A DNA stretch of 64,000 nucleotides from Pseudonocardiaceae bacterium YIM PH 21723 (lineage in GTDB: Bacteria > Actinomycetota > Actinomycetes > Mycobacteriales > Pseudonocardiaceae). The notes beneath the pieces were generated by a model, which saw only the letters and a list, made by a program, of their open reading frames with translations, had not been told where the DNA came from and did not search any database. Made by a program: the position numbers and the translations under genes. Shown in pieces: positions 32,040-40,670 of this stretch (position 1 is its first letter; every line of letters begins with the position of its first letter). The stretch lies in assembly GCA_003600225.1 (NCBI GenBank), contig QZFT01000038.1, positions 23,076 to 87,075 of the forward strand, read 5' to 3'.

Positions 32040-33509
32040 GTGACTGCTGGCACCGCTTTGGTAGCGACACCGGCGCCCGTACAGCAGCCGCGGGAGCGAA
32101 CCGGGCCGACCTCGTCCGCAGTGCGGGCGGAGCGGCCCCGGACCGCCATCGTGGTGACCTTGCTGTGCGTCGCGGCGTTGCTGTTCGACGCCGCCGCGGG
32201 TGTCCTGCCCGACACCCCGTACTTCAAGATCGTCACCTGGCAGCGCCTGGCGATTCTCTGCGGCCTGGTTTCCCTTTTCGTTGCAGGGGCCAAACTTCGG
32301 GACTTCCGCACGCGGTTGGACCTGCCGATTCTGGTGCTGGCGCTGGCCTCGCTGGTCGCCGGTCTGCGGTCCGGTTCCGGTGGCGCCCAGCTGCGCTACC
32401 TGGCGTCGTACATCGCGGTCTACTACCTGATCACCGGCCTGATGCGGGTGGAGAAGCAGGCCTGGCGCACCGTCGTCATGCTGGCCTCCAGCGCGGTCAC
32501 CGTGACGGGCGCGGTGGCCGTGGCACAGGTGAGCACCGATACGCCGACCGGGTTCTGCCGCTCCGGCCTCATCGGGGACACGGCGTGTGAACCCGGCATG
32601 CTGGTGCGCGCGATCGGCACGTTCTCCAACCCGAACCTGCTGGCGGCGTTCCTGCTGTTGTTCGCCCCGCTCGGGGTGCTGGCGATCGCCACCATCACCG
32701 ACCGGATGCACCAGATCTGCGTGCTGGCGCTGACCGTCGTGGCCTACTTCGCACTGATCGCCACCTTCTCCCGCGCGGCGTACATCGCCGGCCTGGCGGG
32801 TGCGCTGGTCCTGGCCTGGCAGCGATTACGGCCGCGGCTCACCGACAAACAGGTCCGCCAGGCCACCTGGACAGGCGCCGGCATCCTCGTGGTGGCGTTC
32901 ATCGGGCTCGCGGTGCTGTCCCGGGCGGGCCGCGCGCTCGGCGTCCGCAACGAGGCGTGGTCCACCGCGGTGCAGATCGCCCTGGACAACCCGCTCGGCG
33001 TGGGACTCGGCCGGGCGGGAGCCGAGGTGAACTCGCGCATCCACGGCACCGAGGTCTTCGTCCACGTGCACAACCTGTGGCTCAACTGGCTGGTGGAGAC
33101 CGGATTCCTCGGTCTGCTCGCCATCACGGCGATCACCGGCGGCGTCCTGGTCACCGCGGCCGGCCTGGCCCGTCGCGGCCTGCCGATCGGCTTCGCCGGT
33201 TTCGCCGGGCTGCTCGGCTTCCTGATGATGTGCATGCTGGACCACCCGTCCAACCTGGTGCGCATCTCCATCGGCTTCTGGCTGCTGCTCGGCGTCGTCA
33301 TGGGCTCGGCCCCGGTGACCTGGCGGGTGCGGCGGGAGACCGAGGTCGCCGATCGCGGCACCCGGTCCCAGCCGCGGATCGCTCCGGCGCCGCGTACCGA
33401 GGAGCAGACGGCGAGCCATCAGCAACTGGTGGAGCTCACCGCGCCGCTGACCCCGATGGAGACGACCATGCCGATCAGCCCGGTGCGTAATTCCGCCGGT
33501 CGAAGCTGA
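32040..33509 (+). CDS. O-antigen ligase/polymerase-like membrane protein
   Basis: Membrane protein of 489 residues with about eleven helices and the large extracytoplasmic loop of the Wzy/WaaL (O-antigen ligase) superfamily. Conserved features are TFSNPNLLAAFLLLFAPL, FSRAAYIAGLAG and the final VHNLWLNWLVETGFLGLLAI (His-Asn segment of WaaL_C). It would ligate or polymerise a lipid-linked glycan, or modify an exported glycoconjugate; Gram-positive members are of uncertain role. GTG 32040 was chosen; ATG 32007 is an alternative. The hydrophilic C-terminal tail overlaps the convergent NACHT gene by 35 bp. Confidence 0.78.
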   Translation: MTAGTALVATPAPVQQPRERTGPTSSAVRAERPRTAIVVTLLCVAALLFDAAAGVLPDTPYFKIVTWQRLAILCGLVSLFVAGAKLRDFRTRLDLPILVLALASLVAGLRSGSGGAQLRYLASYIAVYYLITGLMRVEKQAWRTVVMLASSAVTVTGAVAVAQVSTDTPTGFCRSGLIGDTACEPGMLVRAIGTFSNPNLLAAFLLLFAPLGVLAIATITDRMHQICVLALTVVAYFALIATFSRAAYIAGLAGALVLAWQRLRPRLTDKQVRQATWTGAGILVVAFIGLAVLSRAGRALGVRNEAWSTAVQIALDNPLGVGLGRAGAEVNSRIHGTEVFVHVHNLWLNWLVETGFLGLLAITAITGGVLVTAAGLARRGLPIGFAGFAGLLGFLMMCMLDHPSNLVRISIGFWLLLGVVMGSAPVTWRVRRETEVADRGTRSQPRIAPAPRTEEQTASHQQLVELTAPLTPMETTMPISPVRNSAGRS

Positions 33510-36500
33510 CCTCGGATCCGAGGTTTTCCAGCCCCCTGACCTGCTGGTTCGGTTCCAGCCATACGCTGATCGGCCTGCCGTGCTCCTTGAGCGGCGTGAG
33601 ATCCAGTCCCGGGGTGGCGCCGCGCAGGTCCAATCGACTCAGGTTGGGCAGACCGACGAGGGGCTCGATGCCCGCAAGCTCAGTACTCGTCAACGAGACG
33701 TTGGTCAACGACTTCATCCCCTGCAGTGCGGACAAACTGCTCACCGCACACCTCGTCAGCCACAGATGGCGCAACGGACTGTCCGCCACATCGGCGAGGT
33801 CGAAGGTATTGGGCAAGTTGTGCAGGTTCAGCATCGTCACTCGATCGAGCAAGCTGCCGAGATCACGGATCTGGAACTCGGCGGCAGGCCTGTCCAGGGA
33901 AAGATCGGTGATACCGGGATGAGCGGAGAGTGGGCCGAAGTCAGTCAGATTCGGGCAGTTCCAGAGCTCCAGCTGGGTCAGTTCGGTGAAATCGGCAAGG
34001 CCGTCCAGCGCGGTCAGTTCCCGGCAGCCCCGGACGTCCAGCGACTCGAGGCGCTCGAGCCCGGGCAACCAGCGCAGATCATGATGGCCGCGCGCCTGGT
34101 GCATCCGGAGATCCTTGAGCGCGGGCAGTCCGGCGAGGTGCTGATGGCCACGGCAGCTCTCGGACCCGTGGAGCAGCAGCATCTCCAACCGCTCGTTGTC
34201 CGTCAGCACGGCGAGATCCGCCTCGTAGCGCGGATCCAGCTCCACGGTCAGCACGCGGAAGTTCGTCTGACCCGCTACGAAGGACAGGTCGCGCAGCGGA
34301 CCAGCGCGAAGCGTCTGCACGGTAGCCGGTGGAGGATCGCGCAGCAGCGACAGGTACGGCACATGCTCGGGGCGCGAGAGCCGGGGAAACCGCGGCCAGC
34401 TACGGACCTGGCTCAGCACCTGCTCGACATAGCGCCGGGGCTCCCAGAATTCCCAGCCGTGCAGCAAGGCCTTGCCGAGCCGCGGATCCTGGGCGTATCC
34501 GATCAACTTCCGCAGCGCTCGGTCGCCGTTCACCAGACTCAGTAACCACACCGTTGCCTCGGCGGCGCTGGTCGTCAGCGTGCTCGGATCATCGGGCAGC
34601 AGGTCGACGACCGCCTCACCAGCTGTGGCGAGTGCGGGCACCTCACGGGCGTTCCGGGGCGGCAGCAGCTCGGCGAGCGCCTGACCGGCTCGCCTACTCA
34701 CCTCCGGGGACAGTACCTGTCCGCTGTCGATCGCGGCGACGGCGAGCAGCCGCAACCGGCGCCGGTGCCTGGGCTCCTGGTCGGCCCGGTCCAGCAGGCC
34801 GATGACCAGGTCGGCGCGTAACCGATCCGTGCAGTGCCCGGCGGCGAGCAGGATGGTCTCCCGCCACTGATCCTTGTGCGCGTTGAGGACCAGTACCTCG
34901 ATGAGGTGCTCGGAGACGAAGTACTTGCCGGCCAGGTACTCCTGGAAGGTGCGGTGGATGAAGTCGATCCGCTGCTCGCTGGGCCGCCGGATGATGCCGC
35001 TGCGTTCCAGCAGATGGTCCACGATCTCCTGGGGATCACCGGACACGTGCGGCATGCGTTCCAGGAAGTGCCCGACCCGATGCACCGCGTCCTGCACGGT
35101 GAGCTCGGCGCGGGCGCGCATGGTCAGCCACCAGGCCAGGTACTGGAGCAAGGCCAGCTTGGTCCGGCTGTCCAACGCCAGGTCACTGAAGCAGAGGTCG
35201 CGCTCGGCGTCCCGGCGTTCGATGAGCAGCTCGATGGCCGCTTCGTAGAGCTTCATCCGGTCCGGTGGCAGCTGCTTGCGGCGATCCAGGTTGAGGGCAC
35301 ACAACATGGCACACAGCAGTGGACTGGCAGCAAGGGCGCGCAGGTGTTGTTTGGTCTCGAACTGCCGGATGATCGACGCTTCGTACTCGGCGAGCTCGTC
35401 GATCTCGCAGTGCAGCTGGGCGCCGTTCCGCACAGACTCCCGGATGGCCTCGTGCCAGCGACGGCAGAAGGCCTCGATGTCCGGGCCGGTCATGGGTTCC
35501 AGCAGCAGCGCGTGGAAGCCGAGCGCGTCCAGCCACCGCGGTTCCGCGGCCCCAGGGCGGGAGGTGACGATCACAATGATGTCCGGGTAGGTGGACAGCA
35601 GATCGCCGAGCCAGCGGTGCACGGTGCGCCGGCGGGACGCCTTCAGCTCGTCGACGCCGTCCACCAGCAGCAGCGCGCTGCCGTCGGCGAACCGGCGATG
35701 TGCCCAGCCTTCCGGCATGAACTCGGCGACCGTGCCCACCATCTCGCTCGGCTTGGGCAGCGGTCCCTCGGCGTGGCTGCGCAGCCGGACGAAGAACGGC
35801 ACCCTGCCGTTCCACGCTTGCAGCGGGCCGGTGAAGGTGCTCCTCGCGGCGTTGACCGCGACCCATTGCAGCAACGTGCTCTTGCCGGATCCGGCTTCGC
35901 CACGCAGCAGGACCCGGCCTCGGTTGGCCAGGGCCTGCTCGATGCGCCGGCTGGAGGTCTCCTCGTCCACAGCACCCAACGGATCGACCGGCTGGGCCGC
36001 GCCGGTGACCGTCAGGCTCAGGTACGCGGTGCCGACCGAGGTGCGCGCGGTGTAGCGGCGGACGTCGACGCCGAACAGTTCCAGGCGGTCCAGCCGCTCG
36101 GCGATGAAGCGGCGGTAGCGGCCGGCGAACTCGGTGTCGTGGTCGGTGCCCCGGGGCGCGTCCAGGGTGGTGCGCGGCAGCCGGTCGAGGATCTCCGGGA
36201 TGCCGGACATCCGGCTGAGCAGTTCGGTCTGGGCCCGGTTGGTGAACTCGGGCAGATTGCGCACGATGGTGGCCAGGCAGACGCAGGTCTCGTCGAGCAC
36301 CAGTTGGTAGAGCTTGGCGGCCGGTTCACTGAGCCCGGCGCGGAACTCGGCGGCCGGAACCTGGTCGCGGACCTGCCGGGCCAGCCGGATCGGGTCCAGG
36401 TCGGTCGCGAACAACGCCGCGTCGGACAGATCAGCCTCGGTCAGGGTGTCGACCACGGCATCCAGCGCCGCCGTGCGTTCGTGCTCGGCGAGGCCGGATT

Positions 36501-36708
36501 CCAGCAGCGGGGCGACCCTGGTGGCGACCTGGTCGCCGATCTCCTCCAGCTGGCGGGCGAGCCGCCGACGGAACAGCTGGTCGGTGACCGATACCGCCAG
36601 GAGATCCACCAGGTCGCCGGACTGCACCGCCTTGCGGTGATTCAGCCAGGCCTTGGTGACATGAGTGATGACCTGCTGCCCCAGTTTGAGGGCTGTTCCC
36701 TCCAGCAC
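33475..36708 (-). CDS. NACHT-NTPase with C-terminal leucine-rich repeats (bacterial NLR-like)
   Basis: Soluble STAND protein of 1077 residues. N-terminal helical domain (1-250), then NACHT: Walker A GEAGSGKS (about 270-277), Walker B LLLVDGVDE (about 347-355), sensor IVIVTSRPG, followed by the helical and winged-helix parts with IDFIHRTFQEYLAGKYF. From about 810 on come irregular leucine-rich repeats (LPALKDLRMHQARG, LERLESLDVRGCREL, LTQLELWNCPNLT, LPNLSRLDLRGA). Bacterial NACHT proteins include antiphage sensors; here the repeats would be the sensor. No separate effector domain is obvious. GTG 36708 is the only plausible start after the stop of the upstream gene. It follows a type VII secretion cassette on the same strand. 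Confidence 0.85.
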   Translation of the reverse strand: MLEGTALKLGQQVITHVTKAWLNHRKAVQSGDLVDLLAVSVTDQLFRRRLARQLEEIGDQVATRVAPLLESGLAEHERTAALDAVVDTLTEADLSDAALFATDLDPIRLARQVRDQVPAAEFRAGLSEPAAKLYQLVLDETCVCLATIVRNLPEFTNRAQTELLSRMSGIPEILDRLPRTTLDAPRGTDHDTEFAGRYRRFIAERLDRLELFGVDVRRYTARTSVGTAYLSLTVTGAAQPVDPLGAVDEETSSRRIEQALANRGRVLLRGEAGSGKSTLLQWVAVNAARSTFTGPLQAWNGRVPFFVRLRSHAEGPLPKPSEMVGTVAEFMPEGWAHRRFADGSALLLVDGVDELKASRRRTVHRWLGDLLSTYPDIIVIVTSRPGAAEPRWLDALGFHALLLEPMTGPDIEAFCRRWHEAIRESVRNGAQLHCEIDELAEYEASIIRQFETKQHLRALAASPLLCAMLCALNLDRRKQLPPDRMKLYEAAIELLIERRDAERDLCFSDLALDSRTKLALLQYLAWWLTMRARAELTVQDAVHRVGHFLERMPHVSGDPQEIVDHLLERSGIIRRPSEQRIDFIHRTFQEYLAGKYFVSEHLIEVLVLNAHKDQWRETILLAAGHCTDRLRADLVIGLLDRADQEPRHRRRLRLLAVAAIDSGQVLSPEVSRRAGQALAELLPPRNAREVPALATAGEAVVDLLPDDPSTLTTSAAEATVWLLSLVNGDRALRKLIGYAQDPRLGKALLHGWEFWEPRRYVEQVLSQVRSWPRFPRLSRPEHVPYLSLLRDPPPATVQTLRAGPLRDLSFVAGQTNFRVLTVELDPRYEADLAVLTDNERLEMLLLHGSESCRGHQHLAGLPALKDLRMHQARGHHDLRWLPGLERLESLDVRGCRELTALDGLADFTELTQLELWNCPNLTDFGPLSAHPGITDLSLDRPAAEFQIRDLGSLLDRVTMLNLHNLPNTFDLADVADSPLRHLWLTRCAVSSLSALQGMKSLTNVSLTSTELAGIEPLVGLPNLSRLDLRGATPGLDLTPLKEHGRPISVWLEPNQQVRGLENLGSEVSFDRRNYAPG

Positions 36709-36805
36709 CCCGTGATCATCGCGGATGTCCCGGGGACAGGTAAACCCCGGTGCCTCAACCGAGACCAGCTGCCCGGCCCGGCGGCCGAGCAGCTGACCCG
36801 GTGTC

Positions 36806-38068
36806 CTAGGCGGGGTTGGGGTTGTTCTTCCGCCATTCGGCGTCCGACTGGGCCCAGGCGGCCTCGGCCCGGGTCTGGATGTCGGTGAGCTGGCGGTCGA
36901 CCGTGACGACGTCCTTACCGACCCAGCCGGCGAAGTTCTTGCTGCTCTTCGCGTCGGCGGCACCCTTGATCCACGGGTACGCGTCGGGGAACTCTTTCTT
37001 GATGTAGTTGTCGACCCACTTCGCCTTCTCCGCCGATTCGCCGCCGATTCGCTTCAACCAGTCCTCGTGCTTCTTCACCCAGCCGAAGTCCTGCGGCTTC
37101 AGCGCCGAGTTGGGCGACGGCGGAGCGGGCGGCTCGTGGATGCTGGGGGGCGGCGAAGGGACGCTCGCGGGGTCGATCGTCGACGGCGGCCTGGACGGCG
37201 GCAACGGAACCTCGTGCGGCTCGGGCGTGGGCCGCATGTGCGGGGGCACCGTCGAGGACAACGACGGCCCGGCATCGATCGGCGGCAAGGACGGCGCCGG
37301 ACGCGGAGGGGCGGGCATGTGGGTCATCTCGGCCAGCTCGCCGATCCGGCGGCCGGAGCGGGTCGCCATCCCGGTGAGCGCGCCGATCTTGGTCATCATC
37401 GAGGCGACCTGGACGCTGACCAGGGTCACGCAGGTGGCGACGCCGGCGACGATGGAGGTGCCGAAGCTGAAGAACGCGGCGGCCAGCGCGACCAGCATGA
37501 CGGAGATGATGTCGCCCAGGACCGTGGTGATGATGTCGCGGAACAGCGCCCGGCAGGCCGCGATCAACGCCATGGTGGTCTCGACGATGTAGCCACAGAC
37601 ATCCACCGACTTGCCGGTGGCGTCCATCCGCTCCTTGTGGCCGGTCATCGTGGCCTTGAAGGCGGTGAAGGCGTCGCCTTCCCAGGTCTTGATGTTGGCC
37701 GCGAGGGCGGACTCCATGTCGGTGGCCGCGTGCCGCAGGTCCTGGCCGATCCGGTGCAGCTGGTCGGCGATCAGCTTGATCTGGTCCGGGTTGCCCGCGA
37801 TCTGGTCGAGGGGAAACCGCAGGAACTTGACGTGCTCGATCAGCCAGCCGAGTCCGGCGGAGATCAGTTTCGCGAGGGGGTCGATGGCGGCCGCGACCGT
37901 GTCCAGCACACCGCTGGCCACGCCGAGGCCGATCTCGATGGCGACGGCGGCGCGGTCGGCGCCGTGGGCGTCCTTGAGCGACTCGATCGACACCGCGACC
38001 TGACGCCAGCTGTCGATGACGCCGGCACCGGCGGTGTAGTTGGTCGCCGTGATATCCAGCTGGCTCAT
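36806..38068 (-). CDS. Large WXG100-like (ESX) protein with C-terminal module
   Basis: Protein of 420 residues. The N-terminal helical part (about 1-200) has the ESX-type helix-turn-helix with W-x-G (NIKTWEGDAFTAFK, about 120) and a hydrophobic segment (VMLVALAAAFFSFGTSIVAGVATCV, about 190-215). A Pro/Ser-rich linker (about 255-325) leads to a C-terminal domain of about 100 charged residues (FGWVKKHEDWLKRIGG, KWVDNYIKKEFPDAYPWI). This layout is that of polymorphic toxins or effectors exported by type VII systems, but no catalytic motif is recognised. Its ATG shares a base with the stop of the EspC-like gene (TGATG), so they are coupled. No immunity gene is evident. Confidence 0.7.
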   Translation of the reverse strand: MSQLDITATNYTAGAGVIDSWRQVAVSIESLKDAHGADRAAVAIEIGLGVASGVLDTVAAAIDPLAKLISAGLGWLIEHVKFLRFPLDQIAGNPDQIKLIADQLHRIGQDLRHAATDMESALAANIKTWEGDAFTAFKATMTGHKERMDATGKSVDVCGYIVETTMALIAACRALFRDIITTVLGDIISVMLVALAAAFFSFGTSIVAGVATCVTLVSVQVASMMTKIGALTGMATRSGRRIGELAEMTHMPAPPRPAPSLPPIDAGPSLSSTVPPHMRPTPEPHEVPLPPSRPPSTIDPASVPSPPPSIHEPPAPPSPNSALKPQDFGWVKKHEDWLKRIGGESAEKAKWVDNYIKKEFPDAYPWIKGAADAKSSKNFAGWVGKDVVTVDRQLTDIQTRAEAAWAQSDAEWRKNNPNPA

Positions 38069-38400
38069 CAGGCACCGTCCGGTTTGATCGCGGTGAAGCC
38101 CTGCTTGGTGGTGTCTTCGTGGTGCTCGTAGACCTCGGCGGTCTTGATAACGTTGTCAGCGTGCTCGGTGGTCGCCGTGGCAAGCGCGTTGATGTTGTTC
38201 GTCACCACACCCATCGCGATTCGCGCGGGTACCGCAAGTAATTGTGCCGCGAAGATTCCGAAGGCGGCATTGTCGAACCCATTCGCCGAATAGACACCCT
38301 TGGCCGCGGTGTCGATCTGGCTGTGCGCCGTGCCGGAAAGATATGAGGAGAATTTACGGAGTTCCGCCGGATCGACGTGGAAACCGCCCCCTGCAGTCAC
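38068..38400 (-). CDS. EspC-like type VII secretion target
   Basis: Protein of 110 residues without signal peptide, similar in length and layout to the EspC/T7SS target family: FHVDPAELRKFSSYLSGTAHSQIDTAAKGVYSANGFDNAAFG, then two helices ending in HADNVIKTAEVYEHHEDTT (YxxxD/E-type export signal YEHHEDT). The GTG start lies 2 bp after the stop of the YbaB gene, and the gene runs directly into the WXG-like gene, so all three are one operon. Confidence 0.75.
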   Translation of the reverse strand: MTAGGGFHVDPAELRKFSSYLSGTAHSQIDTAAKGVYSANGFDNAAFGIFAAQLLAVPARIAMGVVTNNINALATATTEHADNVIKTAEVYEHHEDTTKQGFTAIKPDGA

Positions 38401-38402
38401 AG

Positions 38403-38822
38403 CTACCTCCTTCGCTGGATCGGGTCGTCGTAGAAGTCGTCGTCATCATCATCGGCGGGCCGCGCCGGCTTGGCGGGCTCCTGCTGCGGGTCCGCGGGCA
38501 GGAACTGGTTCAGCATCTCCATGGCGGCCGAGCCCTCGCCGACCATGCCACTGAACGCGTCCATCACCTTGAGGCTGACCTGCTGCTGCGCCTTGCCCGC
38601 CAGGGCCATCACCTCAGCGGCCAGCTGCTGCGGGGTGCGGCCGGTGAAGGCCTTCGGGCCGAACTGGAGGTTGGTCAACGAGCCGCCAGGGCTGACGGAG
38701 ACGGACACCGCCCGGTCACCGGAGACAGCGGTCGCCTCAGCAGAACGCAATTTCTGCTGCGCTTCTTCAGCCTTGGCCTTCAACGATTCAATGTGTTTGT
38801 CAAAGTCCACAGAGGGATCCAT
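38403..38822 (-). CDS. YbaB/EbfC family protein
   Basis: Protein of 139 residues. The core (about 5-105) is the YbaB/EbfC nucleoid-associated fold: long helix HIESLKAKAEEAQQKLRS, strand AVSVSVSPGGSLTNLQFG, second helix TPQQLAAEVMALAGKAQQQVS. The tail is Pro/Ala-rich and ends in DDDDDDFYDDPIQRRR. In actinobacteria such paralogues typically lead type VII secretion substrate cassettes, as here; their role is likely as chaperone or partner rather than general nucleoid protein (inference). Confidence 0.8.
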   Translation of the reverse strand: MDPSVDFDKHIESLKAKAEEAQQKLRSAEATAVSGDRAVSVSVSPGGSLTNLQFGPKAFTGRTPQQLAAEVMALAGKAQQQVSLKVMDAFSGMVGEGSAAMEMLNQFLPADPQQEPAKPARPADDDDDDFYDDPIQRRR

Positions 38823-39585
38823 ATTGGGCCAATCGGGTTACTCGTGCCAATAAAGCCATCCTAGTAATATCACGATCATGCACCGTTGATGAACTGGGGC
38901 CATTAAGGTCGCATCGCTGTCACAGCGGCATGAATAAATGGCGTTTACCAGGTAAATTGCACCCAGATTCTCCGTTACCGGATTGCCCGATAATGGGAAT
39001 CCCTTTTACCTTTGTCACCCGGGAGCGGTGGTCGGGGCTTCTGGTCGCCGGCGAAGGATGGCTTTGGAGGGGGAGACGGGTGGGCGGGGGCGTCTTTCCG
39101 GCCGGCGTGTTGGGTGGGGGCACGCCTGCCTGGGTGGTCGGCTGGCGATTCGGGCTTGGTCAGGGTTGGGTCGCGGCTTGCCGTGGATCTGCGTGTGACT
39201 GGTGGGGCTGCTGTGGCCGGTGGTGTTCTTGTGGGTGAACGCGGTGGGGTTGTGCATGGTTAAAGACAAAATCAGGCCTCGAAATTGTCTTTAACCGCGC
39301 AAAACCCACCAGTCCACAGTGGACCCAAGGGAGAAAGCAGGTCCCGCCCCAGATCAGCCATCAGGCCCCGAAAACACAGACCGGCGTGCCCCCACCCTCG
39401 CGCGCTGGCAGGAAAGTCCCCACCCCGAACCCATCTCCCCCTCTAAAGCCATCCTTCGACAACCCCCAGACGCGCCGAACCGCCCGAGCTGACCAGTGAA
39501 GGCCGGACGGCCGGTTCCGGTGATCAACCGATCCGATCGTCCGGCGTAACTCCGGTGTTCACCACCCACACCGGAGGGAAACCCC
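38823..39585. other. Long gene-free divergent region containing family 3 repeat
   Basis: Over 750 bp between the type VII cassette and a secreted-protein gene. 38823-38990 is relatively AT-rich and probably holds the cassette promoter. 39048-39462 is the large palindromic repeat. 39463-39585 contains the promoter of the secreted-protein gene. ORFs that can be drawn here (for example 39012-39263) derive from the repeat. Confidence 0.55.
39048..39462. repeat. Large imperfect palindrome, family 3 copy B
   Basis: Inverted outer arms (about 39048-39132 with 39380-39462), containing on the left GATGGCTTTGGAGGGGGAGA and TTGGGTGGGGGCACGCC and their inverse on the right. An inner hairpin GGTTAAAGACAA / TTGTCTTTAACC is at about 39258-39295, followed by GTCCACAGTGGAC. 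It shares the arms and the central 140 bp with copy A at 25972-26446. Here it lies between divergent genes. Confidence 0.75.
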
Positions 39586-40122
39586 ATGAAATCGCTCCTG
39601 CTCGCCGCTGCCCTGGCCGCGACCGCCCTGCTGTCCACCGGCGCGGCCGCGGCGGCCGAACCCCGGCAGCTCACCCTGGAACAGCTCACCGAGCGCGTCG
39701 CCTGGAATGTGCACGCCACCTACCCGGTGGCCACGCTGACCTCGGCACTCGGCAAGCCGGCCACCGGCACGGCCCAGCACGTCACCGAGTTCTCCCAGTG
39801 GACGTTCGACTTCAGCAACAGCGACCCGTCCTCGCCGATCGTGCACATCACCGTGCAGGCGGACCTCAACGGCGGGATCGGTCAGCCGATCGCTTCCACC
39901 GAGCCGGTGCTGGGCGTGGAGCCGATCACCCTGCCGGTAGGCCTGACCCTGCGCGAGGCCTACCGGGTCCTGCTGCTGAACGGTCACCCCGGGCCCTACT
40001 CCAGCGTGGCCCTCTATGAGGTGCCGGAGGGAGCGCTGGCCTACCACTTCCAGTCGGCCGCAGACCGGTGCGTGTACGACGTCAGCGTCCAGGACAGTGA
40101 GCTCGCGGTCAGCTGCGGGTAG
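39586..40122 (+). CDS. Secreted protein of unknown function
   Basis: Exported protein of 178 residues: signal peptide LLLAAALAATALLSTGAAAAA, then a globular domain with LEQLTERVAWNVHATYPVATLTSALG, TFDFSNSDPSSPIVHITVQADLNGG and a C-terminal Cys pair (DRCVYDVSVQDSELAVSCG). GGAGGG lies 7 bases before ATG 39586. The alternation of strands suggests a beta-rich extracellular domain. No family recognised. It ends just before the palindrome at 40131. Confidence 0.65.
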   Translation: MKSLLLAAALAATALLSTGAAAAAEPRQLTLEQLTERVAWNVHATYPVATLTSALGKPATGTAQHVTEFSQWTFDFSNSDPSSPIVHITVQADLNGGIGQPIASTEPVLGVEPITLPVGLTLREAYRVLLLNGHPGPYSSVALYEVPEGALAYHFQSAADRCVYDVSVQDSELAVSCG

Positions 40123-40130
40123 TCCACCGG

Positions 40131-40168
40131 CCGGTCAGTAGGCTACTAGTCAGTAACCTACTGACCGG
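40131..40168. promoter_or_regulatory. Strong palindromic operator upstream of DUF4442 gene
   Basis: Inverted arms CCGGTCAGTAGG (40131-40142) and its exact reverse complement (40157-40168) with a further partial symmetry inside the 14-bp centre (CTACTAG / CAGTAAC). It ends 13 bp before the ATG at 40182. Typical of a TetR-type operator. No regulator gene adjoins it. Confidence 0.68.
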
Positions 40169-40181
40169 TTAAACTCGCTTC

Positions 40182-40670
40182 ATGTCTGCTTCCACGGTCG
40201 AAGAAGTCGCCACCTCGGTGCTGAAGGCCTACCGCAAGGCCTCCGAGTACCCCCTGGGCAAGCGGCTGTTCTCGCTGGCCTTCTCCCTCAAGGCGCCGTA
40301 CTTCCGCACCGTCCGGCCCTTCGTCGCCGAGCTGCGGCCGCACTACGCCCGGGTCGACATCAAGAAGCGCTGGGGCGTGCACAACCACATCGGCACCGTG
40401 CACGCGATCGCCGCGTGCAACGGCCTCGAAGCCGCCATGGGTGCCCTCGCCGAGGCGACCGTGCCGGCCGGCAAGCGCTGGATCCCCAAGGGCATGGAGG
40501 TCCGCTACACCGCCAAGTCCTCCAGCGACCTGCAGTGCATCGCGGAGACCACCGCCGAGGACTGGGCCAAGGGCGGCGATGTGCCGGTCCGCGTCAAGTG
40601 CGTGCGTACCGACGGGGTGGCCAGCGTCGAAGGCGTGATCACCATCTACGTCAGCGACAAGCCCGCCTGA
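40182..40670 (+). CDS. DUF4442 hotdog-fold thioesterase-like protein
   Basis: Protein of 162 residues of the DUF4442 / PaaI-like hotdog family, probably acting on acyl-CoA or another thioester. RVDIKKRWGVHNHIGTVHAIAACNGLEAAMGAL (about 63-95) is the family core helix with the HNHxGTxH motif; IPKGMEVRYTAKSSSDL follows. The start lies just downstream of a palindromic operator, so expression is likely repressible by an acyl-CoA- or lipid-responsive TetR regulator. Its last 20 bp overlap the convergent kynU gene. Confidence 0.78.
   Translation: MSASTVEEVATSVLKAYRKASEYPLGKRLFSLAFSLKAPYFRTVRPFVAELRPHYARVDIKKRWGVHNHIGTVHAIAACNGLEAAMGALAEATVPAGKRWIPKGMEVRYTAKSSSDLQCIAETTAEDWAKGGDVPVRVKCVRTDGVASVEGVITIYVSDKPA

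Noticed and set aside
33475..36963. NACHT protein starting at 36963
   Set aside because: The extra 85 residues overlap the end of the WXG-like gene in another frame and are low-complexity; GTG 36708 lies just after that gene.
39012..39263. ORFs with similar translations at 25944-26168 and 39012-39263 (shared VGVLVGERGGVV-type ending)
   Set aside because: They are translations of the family 3 palindromic repeat; similarity comes from the repeat DNA, and no ribosome site supports either.
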